DNA of 64,000 nt from a virus. The notes beneath the pieces are model-generated. The model was given only the letters and a program-made list of their open reading frames with translations, did no database searches and had not been told where the DNA came from. The position numbers and the translations under genes are program-made. Shown here one piece after another: positions 50,524-58,469 of the stretch. The stretch is taken from IMG/VR virus record IMGVR_UViG_3300032289_002239, positions 1 through 64,000 of that record; one strand, 5' to 3'. The stretch's first letter is position 1; each line of letters opens with the position of its first letter.

Positions 50524-50955
50524 TTAGAAATAAACCGTTTTCTTTGGTTTTTCTGGTTCTGGGATATTGTTTTCAAGAAGGACAGTTAATATCCCATAAG
50601 TGAATTCAACAGATTTAATTGTCACAGTTTCAGACAACTTCCAAGTTCTCTTAAAATTACGTTCAGCAAGAGATCTGTAAATATAATGATAAGACTCTTT
50701 TTCTTCTTTAGTACCTTCGATCACTAATTGATCATCTAAAGTATAAACAGAAAGTTCAGACTCTTTAAACCCAGAAACCGCAACTTCTAATTTATATTCT
50801 TTATTAGAAAGTTTGATCAGATTATATGGTGGGTAATTATTTTGAGTGCCTAAACCTGAAAGTCCATCAAACCAGCTGTCTAGTCCAATATAATATTTGT
50901 CTAGATCATCAAAAAGTTTAGACAGTGAGGTTGTAGTGTATTTTGCAAGTGTCAT
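50524..50955 (-). CDS. Hsp20 small heat-shock protein
   Basis: A 143 aa alpha-crystallin domain: YKLEVAVSGFKESELSVYTL and SYHYIYRSLAERNFKRTWKL then VEFTYGILTVLLENNIPE. These are typical of cyanophage Hsp20. It likely prevents aggregation of phage or host proteins. AAGGAG precedes the ATG. Confidence 0.9.
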   Translation of the reverse strand: MTLAKYTTTSLSKLFDDLDKYYIGLDSWFDGLSGLGTQNNYPPYNLIKLSNKEYKLEVAVSGFKESELSVYTLDDQLVIEGTKEEKESYHYIYRSLAERNFKRTWKLSETVTIKSVEFTYGILTVLLENNIPEPEKPKKTVYF

Positions 50956-50986
50956 TTGAAGTCTCCTTAAAAAAGCGAGAAGTTTA

Positions 50987-51017
50987 CTGAAGAAATCCCT
51001 TTAGGCAATTTCTTCAG
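50987..51017 (-). terminator. Hairpin between HNH gene and hsp20
   Basis: CTGAAGAAAT/ATTTCTTCAG (10 bp). No T-tract follows, so it may be a stability or processing hairpin rather than a terminator. Confidence 0.4.
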
Positions 51018-51093
51018 TAGTATTTAATCACAGATTCCCTGAAAAATCAAGTGATTATGGTGCGGATCACCGAACTTCCTAGTTTGGTGAAAT

Positions 51094-51858
51094 TTATTCA
51101 ATTCTTATTCTATTTGATGTGTCGATTCCTTTGGCTTTTTGAAATTTGGAAAGTCCCCCAGCATTAGAAACATGTCCAGTTACGGTACATTGCCATTTTT
51201 GGGAAGAGACTATTTTTCCGCCTTTTTTTCCTCCTTTTCTGCAGACTTCAACTCTTTTTTCTGGGTCCATTCCATGAATTCCAATACCGTCTTCATATGT
51301 TTTTTGACCCCCTTTTTTACGGATATCATACATTTGTTCTAGTGTAAAACCAAAAATCCCAGTTCCATTTTTTCTATTTACTTCGGCTCCCTTTTTGCCA
51401 ACTTCACTTCTTTTTTCTGGAGTCATACCATAAAATGCAGTACCATTTTTTTTACATTTTTGGTTTGTTCTTTTACCTATTTCCTTTCTCTGTTCATAAG
51501 TTAGTCCACAAATTCCAGTTCCATTCTCTTTCTGTATTTGTCCTCCTTTTTTGCCAGCTTCAATTCTTTTCTCTAAGGTTAGTCCAAAAATTCCAGTTCC
51601 ATTCTCTTTCTGTTTTTGGCTATTTCTTTTGCCATTTAAAGACTGAGCTTCTAATTTGGCCTCATCCATAGTTATCTGTCCAGATATGGCTCTCCAAGCT
51701 ATTTTATCTTCTTCATTACCCCATAATTGATAGTTACAAAAATAAAACATAGCATGTTGAGTTACGGTAACTTTAACAAGATTTTCTGGCTCATTGTTTC
51801 CACCCATATATTTTGGGATAATATGGTGTTTATGGGTGCGCTCGTTTGGTCTGCACAT
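51094..51858 (-). CDS. Free-standing HNH homing endonuclease, five-repeat version
   Basis: About 254 aa from ATG 51858 (MCRPNERTHKHHIIPKYMGG); the longer frame to 51951 runs through the leader. HNH core THKHHIIPKYM, followed by five repeats of the ENGTGIFGLTLEKRIEAGKK type and the tail SSQKWQCTVTGHV. A close paralogue of those at 1835 and 55866. It is inserted between regA and hsp20. Confidence 0.8.
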   Translation of the reverse strand: MCRPNERTHKHHIIPKYMGGNNEPENLVKVTVTQHAMFYFCNYQLWGNEEDKIAWRAISGQITMDEAKLEAQSLNGKRNSQKQKENGTGIFGLTLEKRIEAGKKGGQIQKENGTGICGLTYEQRKEIGKRTNQKCKKNGTAFYGMTPEKRSEVGKKGAEVNRKNGTGIFGFTLEQMYDIRKKGGQKTYEDGIGIHGMDPEKRVEVCRKGGKKGGKIVSSQKWQCTVTGHVSNAGGLSKFQKAKGIDTSNRIRIE

Positions 51859-51873
51859 TATACTGCTCTTAAA

Positions 51874-51951
51874 TTGATTGGCAATTATATTTAGGCAATA
51901 AAAAAGAGAGGGTTTCCCCTCTCTATCGTTTACCTTAACGATGCCAATCAA
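51874..51951 (-). promoter_or_regulatory. Leader of the five-repeat HNH gene
   Basis: TTGATTGGCA/TGCCAATCAA arms (51874-51883/51942-51951) enclose an AGAGAGGG/CCCTCTCT terminator (51905-51924) and CTAAATA (51888-51894). Another CTAAATA overlaps the regA stop. Confidence 0.65.
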
Positions 51952-51962
51952 CTAAGGCATTT

Positions 51963-52424
51963 TTATTTAGTTATCAAAGAATCGGTAGTGTCGTTCTTTT
52001 TCTTTGAGTTCCCTATACTGTACTTTTCTACTAGAGTCCACAATGATTTCTCCTTAAACGGAAGAATCTTAATTTGGTTTAGTGGAGCCCGATCTTCTAT
52101 TTGGGCCGGATTTTTGACTTTTACAATTCCCCATTGATCGAGTAAATGGGCAATTGTATGAAGTCTTTCTAGATCATTAACCATAATTGTTGCACTACGG
52201 TTATCTAGAACAAACATAAATTTAAAATGCACCAAATAATATTTGCCATTTTTATATAAAATATTGGCAGTTTGATATAATTCTTTTTTATATCTGGATG
52301 CGACCCCGATTCGGGTTAATGTCTCTTTTGCAAGAAGAAAAGAATCCGGAGTTTCTAACTCCACTTCTACCATAAGATCGGGGGTCCACTTTACGTATTG
52401 ACCATCCGTTTCATAATTAGCCAT
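51963..52424 (-). CDS. regA: RegA translational repressor
   Basis: In this 153 aa protein, TPDLMVEVELETPDSFLLAK then KELYQTANILYKNGKYYLVH and MVNDLERLHTIAHLLDQWGI match T4-like RegA. It represses early phage mRNA translation by binding near start codons. It sits in the standard order gp45-gp44-gp62-regA. Confidence 0.9.
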   Translation of the reverse strand: MANYETDGQYVKWTPDLMVEVELETPDSFLLAKETLTRIGVASRYKKELYQTANILYKNGKYYLVHFKFMFVLDNRSATIMVNDLERLHTIAHLLDQWGIVKVKNPAQIEDRAPLNQIKILPFKEKSLWTLVEKYSIGNSKKKNDTTDSLITK

Positions 52425-52456
52425 AAATTCCTCAAAAATAATGAATTATGTATTAT

Positions 52457-52831
52457 TTATGCTCCACCAACATTTAACTTTTCTTTAATATAATCAATCT
52501 GTTCTTTAGATAATAACTTCATGGCATCAAGGGCCTTTTCGGTACTATAACCATAATAAGACTTGACAATATCAAGATTATCTAGGGGGTTCTTCTTCAA
52601 ATAATTAGAAAATCTCTTTCTCTTTGGAACCCCATAAAGAAGAAATTTGTACTGCATATCCTTGTCCATGGTGAATCTTTCATTTAATTCACTTGCAAAA
52701 AGAACAGTATCAATATTGCCAGAAAGAATTCTATTAACAACAAAGGCCGGATATTGATTTGGATTATCAATATCCTTCAAAACGTCTTTCTTAGAAAAAT
52801 AAATCGAGTCCAGCCAGTCCTTTAATTCCAT
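52457..52831 (-). CDS. Clamp-loader small subunit gp62
   Basis: In this 124 aa protein, MELKDWLDSIYFSKKDVLKD and AFVVNRILSGNIDTVLFASE are the gp62 pattern. It is shorter than T4 gp62 (187 aa) but of the size usual in cyanophages. It overlaps gp44 by 10 bases. It works with gp44 to load gp45. Confidence 0.88.
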   Translation of the reverse strand: MELKDWLDSIYFSKKDVLKDIDNPNQYPAFVVNRILSGNIDTVLFASELNERFTMDKDMQYKFLLYGVPKRKRFSNYLKKNPLDNLDIVKSYYGYSTEKALDAMKLLSKEQIDYIKEKLNVGGA

Positions 52832-53754
52832 TCACATTCGACCATGATTTTAATAAAACAGGCAATCAGGTTAACCTCATTATCGACAACATTCTTGCTC
52901 ATGTGATCATGAATAATCAAAATGGCCTGGGGAATAGAATGCTTTACCATGACCTGTTCTAGGCCATCATAAAACTTCCTTAGGATTACATTCGGGTCGT
53001 TATCCAGGTTATTAATGACCCACTTTCTGACCTCTGTAAAATTCTTCTGTTTTAAGTGATCATAAAGAGTAGAAATCTTAACATCAGAAGTCTGTGCTAA
53101 GATTGAAGAATCAATTACACCTGAATTTGAATATTTTTGTAAAACATTAAGTATTCTTCTAAAATCAGGGAAATATTTAATTAGTAATTTAGTAAGAATT
53201 TTTTGGTCTTCACATTCGATTTTTTCTTGTTCTAAAATATGTAGAATTCTATCATTAAATTGTTTCGCTAATGATGGTCTTTCTTTAGATGGTATTGTGA
53301 AATCGATAACTGGGCATCTTGATTGTAATGCCGGATCTATTCTATTTTTGTAGTTACAAGTAAAAATAAAAGAACAATTATGTTGTAATTCCTCAATAGC
53401 TGCTCTTAATGCAAGCTGTGAATCATTAGTTAAATTATCACCTTCATCAATAAGCAGAATTTTTTTCCCAGTTGAAGAGAGCGATACAGTTGAGGCGTAA
53501 TTTTTTACTTTATTACGAATAACATCAATAGATCTTTCATCTGAACCATTGATAATCATAAAGTCTCGATCTAGACTATTTGCTAGAGCCTTGACTAGAT
53601 TTGTCTTACCGACTCCCGGAGGACCAGCAAGAATCATATTTGGTACGTTACCTGATGCTTCAATCTCAAGAAAAACTTTTTTTATCTCTTTTGGAAGAAT
53701 ACATTCGGATACATTTTTTGATGCGTACCGTTCAACAAAAAGAAAATTATTCAT
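52822..53754 (-). CDS. Clamp-loader ATPase gp44
   Basis: About 310 aa from ATG 53754. MILAGPPGVGKTNLVKAL is Walker A, ILLIDEGDNLT the DExx box, and FIFTCNYKNRIDPALQSRCP the sensor/SRC motif. An AAA+ clamp loader of RFC type. It overlaps the gp45 stop by 8 bases. Confidence 0.95.
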   Translation of the reverse strand: MNNFLFVERYASKNVSECILPKEIKKVFLEIEASGNVPNMILAGPPGVGKTNLVKALANSLDRDFMIINGSDERSIDVIRNKVKNYASTVSLSSTGKKILLIDEGDNLTNDSQLALRAAIEELQHNCSFIFTCNYKNRIDPALQSRCPVIDFTIPSKERPSLAKQFNDRILHILEQEKIECEDQKILTKLLIKYFPDFRRILNVLQKYSNSGVIDSSILAQTSDVKISTLYDHLKQKNFTEVRKWVINNLDNDPNVILRKFYDGLEQVMVKHSIPQAILIIHDHMSKNVVDNEVNLIACFIKIMVECEWN

Positions 53755-54421
53755 TGGTTTCAAATTTAGAATCTGGCTCCATTGCTACCCAATACACAAG
53801 AGACATTTTTTGATGTGAAAATTTAGCAATATTCTTTCTAGAAAGAACAACTTCATAACCACCAGGAAAAAATTGAAGATTTTCAATTTTAAAATTCATA
53901 CAAAACTTTTCAGTTGTGGTGCCCACCTCAATTGAATACTCATTTGAGGTATCATTCTTTTTATCCTGAACGATAAGTTCAATAATTTCTCCATTTCCAA
54001 CAACAGATAGATCATCTAAACCAAATATTTGTTTGGCCTTAATAATTTTATCTAAAGAGGTTTGATCCAAAATAAAACAAACATCCTGAGATGGTAGATT
54101 CATCTTTTTATCTGGAGGAGATACAATAATTGATGAGTCAGCGTAAAAATACTTAATTTTTCGTTTTCCTTCTGTCAAGATCATATATTTTTCATGTGAA
54201 AAATCTAGATCAGGACTTCCTAAAAGATTAACACTATTAAGAAATTGATTCAGATTATAAATGGCAAATTCGGATTCAAACTTTTCTGTAATAGTAGCCT
54301 CGGCTAATACATTCCTAGAGACTTTGATTGTTCTAAGAGAATTACCTGGCTTCACATAAATGGATTGATTAATAGTAGAAAAGTTTTTTAGAATAGACAG
54401 AGTATCAGCAGAGAGTTCCAT
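53747..54421 (-). CDS. Sliding clamp gp45
   Basis: About 224 aa from ATG 54421. MELSADTLSILKNFSTINQS, ATITEKFESEFAIYNLNQFL and NVLAEATI... match the gp45 processivity clamp of cyanomyoviruses. It also couples late transcription to replication in T4. Directly upstream is the DUF3310-type gene. Confidence 0.93.
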   Translation of the reverse strand: MELSADTLSILKNFSTINQSIYVKPGNSLRTIKVSRNVLAEATITEKFESEFAIYNLNQFLNSVNLLGSPDLDFSHEKYMILTEGKRKIKYFYADSSIIVSPPDKKMNLPSQDVCFILDQTSLDKIIKAKQIFGLDDLSVVGNGEIIELIVQDKKNDTSNEYSIEVGTTTEKFCMNFKIENLQFFPGGYEVVLSRKNIAKFSHQKMSLVYWVAMEPDSKFETNE

Positions 54422-54426
54422 TTTGA

Positions 54427-54729
54427 TCAAAAAGTATAGGTGTTCTTAGAATCAGAACCAGAGAAATGATATAGAAGAATACAATAATGAATAGCCTTTA
54501 GCAAATCTGCTTTTGGCGTTGTTTGTTCTTTTTTACGAAAACGTGAAAGATATTTGATAGCATTACTTCTACAAAAGGATTCTGAATCTCCTATTGCATC
54601 AATGAGATCAATCGTCTGTACTTTACTATCATTTGACGCATAGTGACCTCGATAGGTTGAAATAAGGTAATCTTCTACTTCCTTTAAAATTTCACCTTCA
54701 TTAAATTTCCAAAAATGATTTGATTCCAT
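54427..54729 (-). CDS. DUF3310-like protein (nucleotide-metabolism type), 100 aa
   Basis: TIDLIDAIGDSESFCRSNAI then KYLSRFRKKEQTTPKADLLK and AIHYCILLYHF match the DUF3310/SaV-like pattern (often annotated nucleotide kinase-like, though the function is unproven). It is the first gene after an early promoter and hairpin. Confidence 0.75.
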   Translation of the reverse strand: MESNHFWKFNEGEILKEVEDYLISTYRGHYASNDSKVQTIDLIDAIGDSESFCRSNAIKYLSRFRKKEQTTPKADLLKAIHYCILLYHFSGSDSKNTYTF

Positions 54730-54751
54730 AATTTTATTAGTTATTAAAAAA

Positions 54752-54806
54752 CTGGCTCTCGCTGGAAGAGAACCAGAATCTTAGCACGGTTTTTGAATTT
54801 TGTCAA
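54752..54806 (-). promoter_or_regulatory. Early promoter followed by attenuator-like hairpin, clamp operon
   Basis: TTGACA (54801-54806), a 17-base spacer ending GTGC, TAAGAT (54778-54783). Immediately after comes CTGGTTCTC/GAGAGCCAG (54752-54776) with a T6 tract. It drives the DUF3310, gp45, gp44, gp62 and regA genes. Confidence 0.7.
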
Positions 54807-54809
54807 GAC

Positions 54810-55168
54810 TTAAGGAACAAGAGCACCTAAAGTCGTGTACTTAAGGAAACGTCCTATGGCCCTTGCTGGTTTTGTTTTAATTGCCTGCCTTGCAGTGTTT
54901 GCCAAGAATGGTCTTATAACCGGTTTTACTTTTGGTCTAAGAATTTTTTTCTTTGTTGTTCAATTTTTTGATCTATTCTATCTCGTATTCTTTGTTTTTC
55001 TTCTGGTGTAGATGCTCTGGTTAATTGAGCTTGTAATCTATCATACTCTTGTTGAGTCATTTCTTGGATGAATTCTATGAACTCATCAGAAGCGGCCTCT
55101 AGAATTTTAGAGGCCGCTTTTTCTGAATGTGCGTAGTTATTAGAGATGAGGAAGTTTTGAAGGCACAT
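54810..55168 (-). CDS. Virion-type small protein with probable -1 frameshift
   Basis: Frame 1 (MCLQNFLISNNYAHSEKAAS ... EQQRKKFLDQK) stops at 54926. At the A AAA AAA slippery site (54944-54950), a -1 slip continues ILRPKVKPVIRPFLANTARQ... ending LGALVP at 54812. The extension is basic and ends just before the early promoter, so it looks like real coding. Either programmed frameshifting or a sequencing/indel difference. Shared SDEF..I.E domain with 38993. Confidence 0.6.
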
Positions 55169-55206
55169 TTTAAACCAAACCAATATATTTGATATGATCT
55201 AGAGTA

Positions 55207-55797
55207 TCAGCTTATACCACTAGATCCTTTACCATATCTTTGATCTTGATAATATGCATCTTTTTTGGCTTTATTTCTATGTTTTGTTTTTGGATTTCCA
55301 TCTGGAAGCATTCTAAATGCTTGCATAGTGGGAATCATTCTCAACCCTTTTGGGTGAGTAGGAACTTGTCTACCTGATGCATCAATAGCAGCATCTGCAA
55401 GTTTGTTTCTACCATCAATCAACCCTCTATTTCTTACTGCCGCCTCATCAAGAACCTCTTCCATAATACTCTCCCGCCACTCTTCAGACATGTTGGCCAT
55501 AATAACATCAGCGTCCTCATAAGAATCACAGAAACCTTCGGATACAAGATATTCGGAAACGATGTCGTAGAGGTCTAGTTCTTCATTCATTCCCCTATTA
55601 ATATTTCTTAATGCCCGCTTACGCAGCTTAGATTTAATTAAATCTTCATCCGAATATTGATCAAGGTCGTAACCTTCTTCGATAAGGACCTCGACCCATT
55701 CTTCAATACTAACTAGTTCTTCTTCAGAAAGGGTTTCTTCGGTATAAACACCATGACGATAGGCTTCGTTTAATTGGGATAGTACGGTAAAATCCAT
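55207..55797 (-). CDS. Acidic virion-type protein, 196 aa
   Basis: IEEWVEVLIEEGYDLDQYSD then LYDIVSEYLVSEGFCDSYED and a basic C-terminal tail ending QRYGKGSSGIS. The EGYDL..YSDEDL motif also occurs in the 36345 protein, suggesting related core or internal proteins. CTAAATA (55822-55828) lies upstream. Confidence 0.65.
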   Translation of the reverse strand: MDFTVLSQLNEAYRHGVYTEETLSEEELVSIEEWVEVLIEEGYDLDQYSDEDLIKSKLRKRALRNINRGMNEELDLYDIVSEYLVSEGFCDSYEDADVIMANMSEEWRESIMEEVLDEAAVRNRGLIDGRNKLADAAIDASGRQVPTHPKGLRMIPTMQAFRMLPDGNPKTKHRNKAKKDAYYQDQRYGKGSSGIS

Positions 55798-55821
55798 TTT
55801 TAAATTATTAAAACTATTAAG

Positions 55822-55828
55822 TATTTAG
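55822..55828 (-). promoter_or_regulatory. Late promoter
   Basis: CTAAATA on the minus strand before the 55797 gene. Confidence 0.5.
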
Positions 55829-55865
55829 ATTATTTGTTCTTTAAGGTTATTGGTTTTTAAAGTTT

Positions 55866-56384
55866 CTATTCAACTCGAATTCTTTTAGATGGGTCAATTT
55901 CTCTTTTTCTTTGATATATTGTAAGTCCGCCAGCATTAGAAACATATCCAGTTATAATGCATTGCCATTTTTGGGAGCTAGTATTTTTACCTCCTTTTTT
56001 TCTAGCTTCAATTTTTTCTTCATATGTCATCCCAAAAATTGCAATGCCTTTCTCTTTATTAGACTGAGCTGTTTTTTTACTATTTTCGCTTCTTTGTTCA
56101 AAAGTTAATGCAAAAATTCCAGTGCTATTTTCTTTTTGTATTTGCCCTCCTCTTATGCAACCCAAAATCTTTGCCTTTTGTTTAGCCTCATCAACATTTA
56201 TTTGCCCAGAAAGCATTTTCCATGCAATCTTGTCTTCTTCATTACTCCATAATTGGTAGTTACAGAAATGGAACATGGCGTGTTGAGTTACTGTTACCTC
56301 AACAAGATTTTCAGGTTCATTGCTCCCACCCATGTATCTCGGTACTAGATGATGTTTATGGGTGCGCTCGTTTGGTCTACACAT
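55866..56384 (-). CDS. Free-standing HNH homing endonuclease, two-repeat version
   Basis: 172 aa: MCRPNERTHKHHLVPRYMGG, HNH core, two repeats (TGIFALTFEQRSENSKKTAQ and IAIFGMTYEEKIEARKKG), tail SSQKWQCIITGYV. The shortest of three paralogues. Inserted between gp46 and the 55797 gene. Confidence 0.8.
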   Translation of the reverse strand: MCRPNERTHKHHLVPRYMGGSNEPENLVEVTVTQHAMFHFCNYQLWSNEEDKIAWKMLSGQINVDEAKQKAKILGCIRGGQIQKENSTGIFALTFEQRSENSKKTAQSNKEKGIAIFGMTYEEKIEARKKGGKNTSSQKWQCIITGYVSNAGGLTIYQRKREIDPSKRIRVE

Positions 56385-56397
56385 TTTTACTGCTCTA

Positions 56398-56481
56398 AAT
56401 TAGTTCGCTATTTCTATTTAGAAAATTTTATTGTTAAGGAGGAGAAATAAATCTCCTCCACCTGTTAAGCGCGAACTAATT
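56398..56481 (-). promoter_or_regulatory. Leader of the two-repeat HNH gene
   Basis: AATTAGTTCGC/GCGAACTAATT arms (56398-56408/56471-56481) enclose a GGAGGAGA/TCTCCTCC terminator (56438-56459) and CTAAATA (56415-56421). A second CTAAATA overlaps the gp46 stop. Confidence 0.65.
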
Positions 56482-56494
56482 CAGGTAATGTTAT

Positions 56495-58210
56495 TTAGAC
56501 AATTTGTTCTTTAAACGTAAAATGACCCCTTTTCTCAAATTTCACGATTTTATCGAACTTACTGTCCAAATTATCCCTATGCGAAATCATAAAGATATTC
56601 TTATCCTTCATCTCTTGTCTGATGATATTTAAGAATAAAGAAATTCCTTCAGCATCCATAGACCCATCGAGAATCTCATCAAGAATTAATAAATTAGTAT
56701 TAACTGAATTTTTCATTGCCGCAACAGACATTAAACCAAAAGTTAGAGCTAAATTAATCCGTTGCTTTTGTCCTTCAGAAAAATTACCATAAGAAAAATT
56801 CTCGAAAGTAGGAGTTAAAATCGTTTCATTAAATTCATTATCAAGTGTAAAGTTCACATATAAATCCATCATCCTTAAATAATCATTAATTTTTTGATTA
56901 ATTAAAGGAAGATATTTATTAATAATAACAGTTTTTACGCCACCATCTTTTAATAAATTAGTAACGAATTCATAGTACTGTGACTGATCTATATTCGCTA
57001 TGATTTCGTTTTTTATTTGATGAAGCTCTTCATAAAAATATTCAAGTTTAGCATTTTCTACTTGTAAATCATTGACATTATCCATTGATTTAATTTCACC
57101 CTGAAGCTCTACTACTAGGCGAGTATATTGATTCATGGTTGTCTGATTCTCTGACATTTTTTGATTCAATGCAGAAATTTGTTTGGATAATTCTAAAAAT
57201 TTCTTTTCTTTTTTTTCTTCGGCTTTTATTGTTTGTAATAATTGTGAATATCCATTAGATACTTCTTGAATATCATTTTCAGATTCTTTTAATTTTTGCT
57301 CTTTAACTTCAAGTGAAATATTTTGAGAACATGTCGGACAAACATCATTATGTTCAAAAAATGAATGAGTTTCTTTTAAAGATTCTATCTTTTGAGATAA
57401 CTTGCCTTTTAATGCCCCTAGTTTTTTTAGCTGGGTAGAAGCCTTTAAGAATTGTTTTAATTCAGCATTAAGAGCATCAATATCTTGTTCATATTGTTTA
57501 TTTTGATTGAATAACTCAGTGATAAAAAATTGATATTTTTTTATCTTTTCTTGTTTATCTTGGAGATTTGCAGAATCTTTTTGTTTAATTTGTTCAATAA
57601 ATTCTTTTTGAAGTTCAATTTTTTCTTCAAGGCCAACTTCCTTGACCCTATGTAGCTTGATGTTATCTTTAATAGCCTTTATGTTGTCTTTAACCAACAA
57701 ATTCATTGAAGAAAAAACCTTGATATCCAGAAGCTCTTCTATAATTTCCCTTCTATCAGATGGAGAAAGTTGCATGAACGGAATAAAATTAGATGTCCCA
57801 AGGACAATGATCTGTGTAAATGTCTTAAAGTTCATCTTCAAAACATTTTGCTCAAACCATTTCTGTTGTTCAATCACGGAAGAATGCTGATCCAGTAATT
57901 CACCATTACGATAAATTTCAAATAAAGCAGGAGCAAGACCTCTTTTTACTTTCCATTCGGTTTTATTAATCTGAAATTCTAGTTCCGCAACACAATCTTT
58001 CTTGTTTATATTGTTAACTAGTTGAGGAAGATTAATTTGCCTATATGCTTTTTTAAATAAACAAAAAGTTAATATATCTGCTATAGTAGATTTCGATGAG
58101 CCATTAGCACCCCTTATGAGAGTTAAATGATCAACATTCAAATCATATTCAAGAAAATTATTGCCAATCGAAAGGAAATTTTTGGCTCTGGCTTTTTTAA
58201 AGACGATCAT
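56495..58210 (-). CDS. gp46 recombination nuclease ATPase subunit (Rad50-like)
   Basis: 571 aa. GANGSSKSTIADILTFCLF is Walker A, CPTCSQN the zinc hook between two long coiled coils, and NLLILDEILDGSMDAEGISL the Walker B/D-loop. Works with gp47 to resect DNA ends for recombination-dependent replication. It overlaps the small 58197 gene by 14 bases. Confidence 0.95.
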   Translation of the reverse strand: MIVFKKARAKNFLSIGNNFLEYDLNVDHLTLIRGANGSSKSTIADILTFCLFKKAYRQINLPQLVNNINKKDCVAELEFQINKTEWKVKRGLAPALFEIYRNGELLDQHSSVIEQQKWFEQNVLKMNFKTFTQIIVLGTSNFIPFMQLSPSDRREIIEELLDIKVFSSMNLLVKDNIKAIKDNIKLHRVKEVGLEEKIELQKEFIEQIKQKDSANLQDKQEKIKKYQFFITELFNQNKQYEQDIDALNAELKQFLKASTQLKKLGALKGKLSQKIESLKETHSFFEHNDVCPTCSQNISLEVKEQKLKESENDIQEVSNGYSQLLQTIKAEEKKEKKFLELSKQISALNQKMSENQTTMNQYTRLVVELQGEIKSMDNVNDLQVENAKLEYFYEELHQIKNEIIANIDQSQYYEFVTNLLKDGGVKTVIINKYLPLINQKINDYLRMMDLYVNFTLDNEFNETILTPTFENFSYGNFSEGQKQRINLALTFGLMSVAAMKNSVNTNLLILDEILDGSMDAEGISLFLNIIRQEMKDKNIFMISHRDNLDSKFDKIVKFEKRGHFTFKEQIV

Positions 58211-58469
58211 CTGGATAACCTGGTGGAATTACAAAATCATGACTACTAATTTTAGTATATTTAAACCCAACTAATTTACAGGTTTTTATTAACATCTCTT
58301 CATCGTGCTCTACGATATTCAATTCATCAATACCCATTTCATTAAGCATTAAAACATATCTTTCTGCATCATCCTGTTCTTCAAAAAACAGAATAACCTT
58401 TTCTCCCAATTCATTAATAACAGAAAAGGCTCCTTTTTCATTTTCACTTGCTAACGTTATAACAAACAT
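58197..58469 (-). CDS. Small hypothetical protein, 90 aa, between gp47 and gp46
   Basis: MFVITLASENEKGAFSVINE with VILFFEEQDDAERYVLMLNE. A small ferredoxin-like or DUF3110-type protein; similar proteins are found at this site in cyanomyoviruses. It shares a base with the gp47 stop and overlaps the gp46 start. Confidence 0.75.
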   Translation of the reverse strand: MFVITLASENEKGAFSVINELGEKVILFFEEQDDAERYVLMLNEMGIDELNIVEHDEEMLIKTCKLVGFKYTKISSHDFVIPPGYPDDRL

